This document shows, piece after piece, positions 7,961-14,014 of a stretch of 28,646 nucleotides of DNA. Origin of the DNA: JBMNQI01 sp050944055 (GTDB taxonomy: Bacteria; Bacillota; Clostridia; Oscillospirales; Oscillospiraceae); assembly GCA_050944055.1 (NCBI GenBank), contig JBMNQI010000028.1, forward strand, positions 1-28,646, in the 5' to 3' direction. The notes under the pieces were generated by a model. It saw only the letters and a list, made by a program, of their open reading frames with translations, did not search any database and was not told the DNA's origin. Every line of letters starts with the position of its first letter. Position 1 is the stretch's first letter. The position numbers were made by a program, and so were the translations under genes.

Positions 7961-8490
7961 GCCTTTGGGAGTTGGACAGCGCGGTTGTTCTGTGGATGCA
8001 GAGCGTGCGCCAGCCCTGGCTGGACCCTATTATGAAGGCGTTATCCATATTGGGAGACGCCGGGGCGGTTTGGATCGCAATATCGCTCTTGCTGCTCTTT
8101 TTTAAACGATATCGCCGAACCGGTTTGCTGGCTCTAATCTCTCTGGCGTTCTGCTTTGCAATAGCAAATCTTATGATGAAAAACCTGGTTGCCCGCCCCC
8201 GACCGTACGATGCGATACCGGGGCTTACCATACTTGTGAAACGGTTGTCGGACTATTCCTTCCCGTCGGGGCACGCGTGCAGCAGCTTTGCCGCGGCGCC
8301 GGCCCTCAGCGAGGGAACGGGGCGAAGCTGGGGATTTTTATTCATCAGTATGGCGCTGCTGATTTCGGTTTCGAGGCTGTATGTCGGCGTGCATTATCCG
8401 AGCGATATTATAGCGGGCGCCGCCGTCGGGATTCTTGGCGGTGCGTTCATACGATGGCTGTTAAGAAGGAAAGTTCCGTGGTTCAATTGA
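7957..8490 (+). CDS. PAP2-family membrane phosphatase (possible undecaprenyl-diphosphate phosphatase)
   Basis: A 177-residue polytopic PAP2 protein. The three phosphatase motifs are intact: KNLVARPRP (K75, R80), FPSGHACSS (H106) and SRLYVGVHYPSD (R140, H146, D150). It also has hydrophobic segments near residues 35-50, 58-73, 125-140 and 150-167. Members act on phosphatidic acid, lipid pyrophosphates or undecaprenyl diphosphate (BcrC type); the substrate cannot be told from sequence. Given the envelope genes beside it, recycling of the undecaprenyl carrier is a reasonable guess. It overlaps the DUF4330 gene by 4 bases and is followed by a strong terminator. Confidence 0.9.
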   Translation: MSLWELDSAVVLWMQSVRQPWLDPIMKALSILGDAGAVWIAISLLLLFFKRYRRTGLLALISLAFCFAIANLMMKNLVARPRPYDAIPGLTILVKRLSDYSFPSGHACSSFAAAPALSEGTGRSWGFLFISMALLISVSRLYVGVHYPSDIIAGAAVGILGGAFIRWLLRRKVPWFN

Positions 8491-8494
8491 AGAT

Positions 8495-8528
8495 AAAAAG
8501 CGGCGGCCCGCACGAGCCGCCGCTTTTT
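8495..8528. terminator. Strong bidirectional terminator
   Basis: AAAAAGCGGCGGC and GCCGCCGCTTTTT form a perfect 13-pair stem around an 8-base loop, with A and T runs on both sides. It lies 5 bases after the PAP2 stop and about 70 bases past the stop of the convergent lipoprotein gene, so it can serve both. Confidence 0.9.
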
Positions 8529-8597
8529 GACGCAAACTATGTATCGCAAGGAATGCCGCGGGTGTTAAGCTTCCGCTTTGATGGCGGCGCCTCCCTG

Positions 8598-9755
8598 TCA
8601 GACTCCCGAATACTGCCAGCCGAAGGAGTTTTCGGACCAGTGCGGCTCGTTGACCCAGTAGGGGATTGCGTGCAGGCCGAAGAGCATATCGTGCGTCGTG
8701 ATATACATTGACTGCGAGGGGTCGCTTCCGCCGTAGCTGATGGAGCCGCGTATGGCGCTCTCGTTAGTCTTGGACATCTCGAGAAGCTTTCGCCAGTCCT
8801 CTCCGCCGGAGGTGTTGAAAATCGCGTATTTGCTTAGATCGACATTGGGCAGGGAAGTGAGATAGTTGTTGGCCCCTATGGCGGACGCGTCCATATACAT
8901 GGCGAACAGCGTTATCTCCGGGTCGGCTGTCAGAGCCTCCTCGGCGAATGTGTAGCCGGTGTCAATCTCCATTACGAGGTCTTTCTCGAAAGTAATTTTG
9001 ATTCTGGGGTCGGAGAGCAGCTTTTCCTTGCAGGCGTTCGAGCATAGCAGAGTATTGTCCAGGTTGGAGTTTTTGCACCAGGCGGTGTGAATGCTGCCCG
9101 GCTCGGCGTCAGGATGGGCATAGTCGAGGTAGGCAATAATCATATCGCCCTCCGCAAGGCCCAGGCTTCTCATATCGTTGAAAATGCCGCCGCTTATCTC
9201 ATGGTTAGTCGGTTTATTGCCGAGCGAGGTAACGACAACGCCGGCCTCCACAGCGGCCTCATTGCATGTTACCAGCGCCTCGATGGACATTGCGCCCTCT
9301 ACAATGGCGACGCAGCCCATAGTGACAAAGTTCTCCACCTGCATTATCTGGGTGGGTATGTCGCCCTTTGCCTCCAGGGCCTCCGTTTGAAGTCCGTCCT
9401 CTTGCAGATGGGCTTCAAGAGCGTCGATAATCTCCAGAAGGTGCGGGTCGGAAAGGACGGGCATAGTAATGCCGACAAGAGGCGAGATCCCCTCTTCAAT
9501 GAGTTCGGGAACAGATTTGCCGTAATATTTCGTAACAGGGGGAACGATGTTTTCAGCCGAAGCATTTGAGTCTTCCAGTTCTGTTGCGGGCGCCAGAGTG
9601 ACCTTGGGAGCTTCAGTGGCGGGAACTTCAACGGGGGCTTTAGTCGCTGCGGGAGGTTCAGTCGGGGCGGTTTCATTTCCTTTTTTGCACCCAACCATTG
9701 CTGCGAGGGAGAAAATTAGCATGAAAACGAGAATGATAGAAAACGCTTTCTTCAA
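8598..9755 (-). CDS. Substrate-binding lipoprotein, sugar-type periplasmic binding protein family
   Basis: A 385-residue exported protein. A signal peptide runs to an imperfect lipobox (AAMVGC), then a Pro/Thr/Glu-rich linker covers residues about 28-60, then a type I periplasmic-binding fold of the Peripla_BP_4/LacI kind (PLVGITMPVLSDPHLLEIIDAL, CVAIVEGAMSIEALV, ITLFAMYMDASAIGAN). The start is taken as TTG at 9755 because GGAGG stands 8 bases before it; an upstream in-frame ATG at 9806 would place a charged extension before the signal peptide. No ABC ATPase or permease is adjacent, so it may supply a distant transporter or a sensor. The ligand is unknown. The gene is monocistronic, with its own promoter. 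Confidence 0.85.
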   Translation of the reverse strand: MKKAFSIILVFMLIFSLAAMVGCKKGNETAPTEPPAATKAPVEVPATEAPKVTLAPATELEDSNASAENIVPPVTKYYGKSVPELIEEGISPLVGITMPVLSDPHLLEIIDALEAHLQEDGLQTEALEAKGDIPTQIMQVENFVTMGCVAIVEGAMSIEALVTCNEAAVEAGVVVTSLGNKPTNHEISGGIFNDMRSLGLAEGDMIIAYLDYAHPDAEPGSIHTAWCKNSNLDNTLLCSNACKEKLLSDPRIKITFEKDLVMEIDTGYTFAEEALTADPEITLFAMYMDASAIGANNYLTSLPNVDLSKYAIFNTSGGEDWRKLLEMSKTNESAIRGSISYGGSDPSQSMYITTHDMLFGLHAIPYWVNEPHWSENSFGWQYSGV

Positions 9756-9785
9756 ATTGACTTCCTCCTTAACAAATATATAAAT

Positions 9786-9814
9786 ATAATATACCAAATC
9801 ATACATCTTGACAA
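9786..9814 (-). promoter_or_regulatory. Promoter of the lipoprotein gene, with overlapping inverted repeat
   Basis: TTGTCA (9814-9809), 17 bases, TATTAT (9791-9786). Leader about 24 bases. The -35 region overlaps an inverted repeat ACAAAA-GAAA-TTTTGT at 9810-9825, which could be an operator. Confidence 0.65.
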
Positions 9815-9879
9815 AAGAAATTTTGTAATATTTACACTATAATTTTGGAATATTGGAAGAGTTTAGGCCGGAGATATAG

Positions 9880-9914
9880 AAAGAGGCGGCTTCTTTATAG
9901 AAGCCGCCTCTTTT
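9880..9914. terminator. Terminator after rplL
   Basis: AAAGAGGCGGCTTC (9880-9893) pairs perfectly with GAAGCCGCCTCTTT (9900-9913) around a 6-base loop. It lies 17 bases past the rplL stop on the minus strand and closes the ribosomal protein operon. The U-run is better on the plus strand. Confidence 0.85.
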
Positions 9915-9930
9915 GGGCAGTATTGCTGAA

Positions 9931-10320
9931 TTATTTTAGTTCTACTTTGGCGCCGGCTTCCTCGAGCTTGGCCTTGAGAGCTTCGGCCTCTTCCTTGGAC
10001 ACGCCTTCCTTAATTGCCTTGGGAGCGGCTTCGACGGCGGCCTTAGCCTCGGCAAGGCCGAGACCCGTGATCTCACGCACGACCTTGATGACCTTGATCT
10101 TCTCGGCGCCAAAGTCGGCAAGAACGACGTCAAACTCTGTCTTTTCCTCTTCGGCGGGAGCGGCGGCTCCGGCACCGGCCGCGGGAGCGGCCGCGACGGC
10201 TACGGGAGCGGCGGCAGAAACGCCGAATTCATCCTCGAGGGCGTGAACGAGCTCGGAGAGCTCAAGAACGGTAAGAGCTTTTACCTGCTCAATGAGGGCA
10301 GTAATTTTTTCGCTGGCCAT
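9931..10320 (-). CDS. rplL: Ribosomal protein L7/L12
   Basis: A 129-residue L7/L12 stalk protein that dimerises and binds L10 on the large subunit to recruit translation GTPases. It has the N-terminal dimerisation region (ITALIEQVKALTVLELSELV), an Ala/Pro-rich hinge at about residues 34-55, and the C-terminal domain with KTEFDVVLADFGAEKIKVIK and the EITGLGLAEAKAAVE helix. GGAGG precedes the ATG at a normal distance. It lies 40 bases after rplJ and is the last gene before a terminator. rpoB, the usual neighbour, is absent. Confidence 0.98.
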   Translation of the reverse strand: MASEKITALIEQVKALTVLELSELVHALEDEFGVSAAAPVAVAAAPAAGAGAAAPAEEEKTEFDVVLADFGAEKIKVIKVVREITGLGLAEAKAAVEAAPKAIKEGVSKEEAEALKAKLEEAGAKVELK

Positions 10321-10360
10321 AATAAATTTACCTCCAAAAATAAATCATTTAATAAAGTTT

Positions 10361-10894
10361 TCAGGCTTTCTTTTCCGCTATTGCGTTTAACGCGCAGGCG
10401 AGTCCGCGGATGTTCGCGATCAGTACGGAGACGAGACCGGTGAGGGGGGCGTTCATAGTGCCGAGAACTGTAGCTATGAGTACTTCTCTCGGTGGCAGGG
10501 AAGCGAGGCTTTTGACCTCCTCCGCGCTGATGACGCGCCCCTCGACAAAACCGGCTTTGATTACAAACTTGGTTTCGCCGGCCTTCTTGGCAAAGTCGCA
10601 AAGTATCTTTGCCGGGGCAACAGGGTCATCGGCGCATACGGCCAAAGCCGTATTGCCGTTGAGTATGGGGTCGAGCTCGTTAAAGCCTACCTTGTCGGCC
10701 GCTATGCGCACGAGAGTATTTTTCACTACTGCATAGTCGACATTGCTCTTGCGAAGCTCCGCGCGAAGCGTGGTGTCTTCGGAGACGTTTATGCCTTTAT
10801 AGTCCACAAAGACTCCGGCGGCGGAATTCTGCAGCTTGCCGGCAAGCTTCTCGACGATGGCCTGTTTTTCTGCCAGGGCTTTTGCATTGGGCAT
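10361..10894 (-). CDS. rplJ: Ribosomal protein L10
   Basis: A 177-residue L10, the base of the L7/L12 stalk: AVVKNTLVRIAADK and the FVEGRVISAEEVKSLASLPPREVL region are characteristic. The start is set at the ATG at 10894 (MPNAKALAEKQ), which has GGAGGTGA 8 bases upstream. The longer reading frame to 10990 runs through the leader RNA and is not coding. The gene has its own promoter (11068-11096) and an L10-leader with attenuator, so L10-L12 synthesis can be set apart from L11-L1. Confidence 0.97.
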   Translation of the reverse strand: MPNAKALAEKQAIVEKLAGKLQNSAAGVFVDYKGINVSEDTTLRAELRKSNVDYAVVKNTLVRIAADKVGFNELDPILNGNTALAVCADDPVAPAKILCDFAKKAGETKFVIKAGFVEGRVISAEEVKSLASLPPREVLIATVLGTMNAPLTGLVSVLIANIRGLACALNAIAEKKA

Positions 10895-10940
10895 TAGAAA
10901 TTTCACCTCCATGGGATTTTTTGCCGGGATATTTCCGTGG

Positions 10941-11060
10941 AAACAGAAAATGTCCCCGCGCCGAATAGACGCGAGGACATAAAAGCACAATCAGATTTGA
11001 GCTTTCCTCGGCAGGCGGACTAACCGTTAGCGCTTTCGCGGCCTGCTGTCTATAGAACGC
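10941..11060 (-). promoter_or_regulatory. L10 leader RNA with terminator-like attenuator
   Basis: The untranslated region before rplJ holds the features of the r-protein L10 leader: an AGACAGCAGGC segment, a CCTGCCGAGGA segment, then ATGTCCTCGCG (10980-10970) pairing with CGCGGGGACAT (10960-10950), one G-U pair, followed by TTTTCTGTTT. In Firmicutes the L10(L12)4 complex binds this leader and favours termination. The match was made by eye to the known family, without a covariance search. Confidence 0.75.
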
Positions 11061-11067
11061 ATTTGAT

Positions 11068-11096
11068 AATCTATCAGATATTCAGATATTTGTCAA
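11068..11096 (-). promoter_or_regulatory. Internal promoter of rplJ-rplL
   Basis: TTGACA (11096-11091), 17 bases, TAGATT (11073-11068), immediately after the rplA stop. Predicted start near 11061, at the beginning of the L10 leader. It makes rplJL at least partly independent of the upstream rpmG-rplA transcript. Confidence 0.8.
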
Positions 11097-11104
11097 GGAA
11101 TTTC

Positions 11105-11797
11105 TCAGGCCAGTTTCTGCGCGTTGACCTTGACGCCGGGGCCCATTGTCGAAGCCACGGTGCAGCTTTTTATATACTGGCCTTTGGCGGCTGCCGGTTT
11201 AGCCTTAATTACCGCGTCAAGAAGAGTGTTGAAGTTCTCCGTGAGCTTATCAACCCCGAAGCTAACTTTCCCGATGGGGCAGTGTATGATGTTGGTTTTG
11301 TCGAGACGGTACTCAATTTTACCGGCTTTGATTTCGGTGATTGCCCGCGAAACGTCGGCGCTGACCGTACCGGACTTGGGGGAGGGCATAAGGCCCTTCG
11401 GGCCGAGCAGTTTGCCGAGACGGCCCACAACGCCCATCATATCGGGCGTCGCGACAACGACGTCAAAATCAAACCAGTTCTCTTTCTGAATCTTTTCGAC
11501 CAGATCCATGTCGCCTACATAGTCGGCGCCCGCCGCCCTGGCCTCGTCCGCCTTCGCGTCTTTCGCGAAAACGAGGACGCGCTTTGTTTTGCCTGTGCCG
11601 TGCGGGAGAACAACGGCGCCTCTGACCTGCTGGTCGGCGTGGCGTGAGTCTACGCCGAGGCGGATATGGATTTCAACAGTTTCGTCGAATTTGGCCTTGG
11701 CAGTCTTAAGCACGAGATCGAGCGCTTCGGCGGGATCGTACTGAACGGTTTTATCGATAAGCTTTACGCTATCCTGATATTTCTTGCCTCTAAACAA
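11105..11797 (-). CDS. rplA: Ribosomal protein L1
   Basis: A 230-residue L1, usual length. It has VQYDPAEALDLVLKTAKAKFDETVEIHIRLG at the start, VVLPHGTGKTKRVLVFAK, and the GPKGLMPSPKSGTVSADV signature. L1 forms the E-site stalk, binds 23S rRNA and in many bacteria represses the L11-L1 mRNA. The start codon is TTG at 11797, set by GGAGG seven bases upstream; a TTG start on a highly expressed ribosomal gene is uncommon. It follows rplK by 15 bases. Confidence 0.97.
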   Translation of the reverse strand: MFRGKKYQDSVKLIDKTVQYDPAEALDLVLKTAKAKFDETVEIHIRLGVDSRHADQQVRGAVVLPHGTGKTKRVLVFAKDAKADEARAAGADYVGDMDLVEKIQKENWFDFDVVVATPDMMGVVGRLGKLLGPKGLMPSPKSGTVSADVSRAITEIKAGKIEYRLDKTNIIHCPIGKVSFGVDKLTENFNTLLDAVIKAKPAAAKGQYIKSCTVASTMGPGVKVNAQKLA

Positions 11798-11812
11798 CTT
11801 CGTACCTCCTCA

Positions 11813-12238
11813 CTATTCGCCCACGACGACGCCCATGGAACGGGCGGTGCCGGCTATAATGGACATGGCGGCCTCGATGCTGCCGGCGTTGAGGTCGGGC
11901 ATCTTAAGCTCCGCTATGCGGCGAATTTCAGCCTTTGAGATGGTTGCGACCTTTTCCTTGTTGGGAACGCCCGAGCCACGCTCAATATTGCAGCTTTTCT
12001 TTATCAGAACCGCGGCGGGAGGAGTTTTTGTTATGAAGGAGAAGGAACGGTCGGCGTAGACTGTGATTACAACGGGGATAATGAGGCCGACGTCGTTTTT
12101 TGTACGCTCGTTGAATTCCTTTGTGAAGGCGGCGATATTTACCCCGTACTGGCCGAGAGCCGGACCGACAGGGGGCGCCGGAGTCGCCTTTCCGGCGGGG
12201 ATCTGAAGCTTTACATAGCCTGTAATTTTCTGTGCCAC
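11813..12238 (-). CDS. rplK: Ribosomal protein L11
   Basis: A 141-residue L11 of exactly the usual length. It shows the N-terminal KITGYVKLQIPAGKATPAPP motif, VGPALGQYGVNIAAFTKEFN, and a C-terminal rRNA-binding domain ending with AGTARSMGVVV. L11 sits at the GTPase-associated centre. The start is GTG at 12238, with AGGAGG about 12 bases upstream. It is separated from nusG by 81 bases that include a small 6-pair hairpin (12278-12292), and it is followed closely by rplA. Confidence 0.98.
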   Translation of the reverse strand: MAQKITGYVKLQIPAGKATPAPPVGPALGQYGVNIAAFTKEFNERTKNDVGLIIPVVITVYADRSFSFITKTPPAAVLIKKSCNIERGSGVPNKEKVATISKAEIRRIAELKMPDLNAGSIEAAMSIIAGTARSMGVVVGE

Positions 12239-12319
12239 TTTAAAGTTGCACCTCCTGAATAAAATGTGGTTGGACGAAACCTTATAAAGGTTCCTCCCAC
12301 GATGACGCGCTGAAACAAA

Positions 12320-12844
12320 TTAAACGCTGATTTGTTCGACCTGGTCGAGATCAAGCTCGACGGGTGTTTCGCGGCCGAACATTGATACTACGACGCGCAC
12401 CTTGCGACGCTCGGAGTCAATCTCCTCGACAGTACCTATGAAGGTTTCAAGCGGGCCGTCTGTGATGCGGACGCTGTCGCCGATGCTGTATTTGGTAATT
12501 ATATCGGTCTTTTCTACTCCCAGGGCGGCCACCTCTTCGTCGGTCAAGGGAATGGCCTTTGTAGCGGTGCCGACAAAGCCGGTCACGCCGCGCACATTTC
12601 GGACAATGTGCCAGCTCTCGTCGGTCATGACCATTTTAACAAGCACATAGCCGGGGAATATCTTTCGGTCTACGGTTTTGGTCTTGGAGCCGCTGATCTC
12701 GGTTACCGTTTCCATCGGAATCTTAATATCCTGAATAAGATCAGTCATTTTGAGGTTTTCTGCTGATTTCTGGATCGAGGCCGCGACGGTGTTCTCATAA
12801 CCTGAATAGGTATGGACAACATACCATCTAGCATTTTCGGACAT
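12320..12844 (-). CDS. nusG: Transcription termination/antitermination factor NusG
   Basis: A 174-residue NusG with an NGN domain (ARWYVVHTYSGYENTVAASI, FPGYVLVKMVMTDESWHIVRNVRGVTGFVG) and a C-terminal KOW domain (GDSVRITDGPLETFIGTVEE). It binds RNA polymerase to affect pausing and, in many bacteria, links transcription to ribosomes. The ATG at 12844 is chosen over the GTG at 12853, because the GTG directly abuts the secE stop and AGGTGG lies a few bases before the ATG. The gene follows secE with almost no gap. Confidence 0.97.
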   Translation of the reverse strand: MSENARWYVVHTYSGYENTVAASIQKSAENLKMTDLIQDIKIPMETVTEISGSKTKTVDRKIFPGYVLVKMVMTDESWHIVRNVRGVTGFVGTATKAIPLTDEEVAALGVEKTDIITKYSIGDSVRITDGPLETFIGTVEEIDSERRKVRVVVSMFGRETPVELDLDQVEQISV

Positions 12845-12853
12845 TGTCGCCAC

Positions 12854-13090
12854 CTACCGGAAGACGTTGATAAGCGCTTTGACGCCTAAACCCGCTATCC
12901 AATCGAATATCCAAATGAAAATGCCAATGATGATGATCATAACAATGACTACTATAGTATTGTTGATGAGCTGTTTACGCGTCGGCCAGACGACCTTCTT
13001 CAGCTCGCTCTTCATTTCGCGGAACCATTTGGCTAAGCGGCGCAAGGCGCGAGCAAATACATTGGGCCGCTTTTCTTCGCTTTTAGCCAT
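12854..13090 (-). CDS. secE: Preprotein translocase subunit SecE
   Basis: A 78-residue single-span SecE of the short Gram-positive type. It has a basic amphipathic stretch (WFREMKSELKKVVWPTRKQL), with the conserved KKVVWPTR motif, followed by one membrane helix at about residues 45-68. It clamps the SecYEG channel. It lies between rpmG and nusG, its standard place. Confidence 0.96.
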   Translation of the reverse strand: MAKSEEKRPNVFARALRRLAKWFREMKSELKKVVWPTRKQLINNTIVVIVMIIIIGIFIWIFDWIAGLGVKALINVFR

Positions 13091-13127
13091 CTGTGCACAA
13101 CCTTTCTCTTAATAATCGGAGCGGGCT

Positions 13128-13277
13128 CTACTTGGTCTCGTTGTGAACAGTATGCTTTCTGCAGAAGGGGCAGTACTTGTTCATCTCCAGGCGGTCTGGA
13201 TCGTTCTTCTTGTTTTTGAAAGTGTTATAGTTGCGCTGCTTGCATTCGCTGCATCTGAGTGTGATTTTGACTCGCAT
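13128..13277 (-). CDS. rpmG: Ribosomal protein L33, zinc-binding type
   Basis: A 49-residue L33. It begins MRVKITLRCSECKQRNYNT and has four cysteines (C9, C12, C36, C39) in two CxxC pairs, so it is the zinc-containing form rather than a zinc-free paralogue. AGGAGG precedes the ATG by about 7 bases. It is the first gene of the rpmG-secE-nusG-rplK-rplA transcript. Confidence 0.97.
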   Translation of the reverse strand: MRVKITLRCSECKQRNYNTFKNKKNDPDRLEMNKYCPFCRKHTVHNETK

Positions 13278-13366
13278 ATCGGCACCTCCTTATTTCGATT
13301 GCCTCCCTGCCGAAAATTAGAAAATCGGCGCACAACAAAAAAGCCCTTTTCTGAGCAGGTAGAGTC

Positions 13367-13395
13367 ACTTTAACACAATTATTCGCGCAGGTCAA
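13367..13395 (-). promoter_or_regulatory. Promoter of rpmG-secE-nusG-rplK-rplA
   Basis: TTGACC (13395-13390), 17 bases, TAAAGT (13372-13367), then a leader of about 85 bases to rpmG. It is divergent from, and close to, the ruvX promoter. Confidence 0.75.
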
Positions 13396-13403
13396 GATTT
13401 TTC

Positions 13404-13432
13404 TTAACTATTTTATCGGAATATGCTATCAT
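13404..13432 (+). promoter_or_regulatory. Promoter of ruvX
   Basis: TTAACT (13404-13409), 17 bases, TATCAT (13427-13432), then about 40 bases to the ATG at 13474. The nearest edges of the two divergent promoters are about 8 bases apart. Confidence 0.65.
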
Positions 13433-13473
13433 AACTCCAGCAAGAGGCTAAAAAGCCTGTACGGAGGTAAGAA

Positions 13474-13881
13474 ATGCGTGTTATGGCGATAGATTACGGC
13501 GACGCGCGCACGGGAATCGCCCTGTCCGACCCTACGGGGACTATTACGGGGCGCGCCTGGGTAGTGAGCGAGAGAAGGCCTGAAAAGCTGGCGGCCGTGA
13601 TTAAGCAAGCGGCGCAGGAGAACGGCGTTTCAACGATTGTGCTTGGATTTCCCAGGAACATGAACGGGACGGTGGGCCCGCGGGCGGAAAAATGCGAAAG
13701 CTTCGCGCTTACTCTGAAAGAGGCGACGGGGCTGCCCGTGATCCTCTGTGACGAGCGAAGAACCACGGCCGACGCGCACCGTATTCTTTCGGAAAACGAC
13801 AGGCACGGGAAAAAACGCAGGTCAAGGATAGACGCCGTCGCCGCGAGCCTTATACTGGAAGCCTATCTTGCCTCGCTTTGA
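13474..13881 (+). CDS. ruvX: RuvX/YqgF family pre-16S rRNA nuclease or Holliday-junction resolvase-like protein
   Basis: A 135-residue RNase H-fold protein of normal length for YqgF. It has the N-terminal MAIDYGDARTGIALSD motif, the middle IVLGFPRNMNGTVGPRAE strand, VILCDERRTTADAHRIL and a C-terminal helix with RSRIDAVAASLILEAYL. The acidic residues at D7, E/D of DERR and D of RIDAVAA fit the catalytic set. The family member in E. coli processes the 5' end of 16S rRNA. GGAGGTAAGAA stands before the ATG. The gene is apparently monocistronic, which is unusual only in that the alaS/mltG neighbours common in Firmicutes are missing. Confidence 0.93.
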   Translation: MRVMAIDYGDARTGIALSDPTGTITGRAWVVSERRPEKLAAVIKQAAQENGVSTIVLGFPRNMNGTVGPRAEKCESFALTLKEATGLPVILCDERRTTADAHRILSENDRHGKKRRSRIDAVAASLILEAYLASL

Positions 13882-14014
13882 ATCGTTTGCCGAGCGGGCA
13901 AATCCGGCGCCGCGGGAAGAAACAGCCGCCGGAAATGGAATAAAGCCCGGTATAAAGTCCCGGAGAATCCGTCCTGCGGACTCAATATACAGTTGAGGCT
14001 CAGACGCTTAAGGC

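Noticed and set aside
10895..10990. N-terminal extension of L10 to an ATG at 10990
   Set aside because: The extension is the L10 leader RNA. A strong ribosome site and the conserved L10 start are at 10894.
11209..11647. Long frames opposite rplA, htpG, cphA and other genes
   Set aside because: They are antisense shadows of well-identified proteins, made long by GC-rich codon use, and lack ribosome sites.
12278..12292. AACCTT-ATA-AAGGTT hairpin between nusG and rplK
   Set aside because: Perfect but only 6 pairs with a 3-base loop and no U-run; no promoter follows. Not enough to call a terminator or L1-binding site.
13886..13902. TTTGCC-GAGCG-GGCAAA hairpin after ruvX as terminator
   Set aside because: The stem is short and not followed by a T-run.
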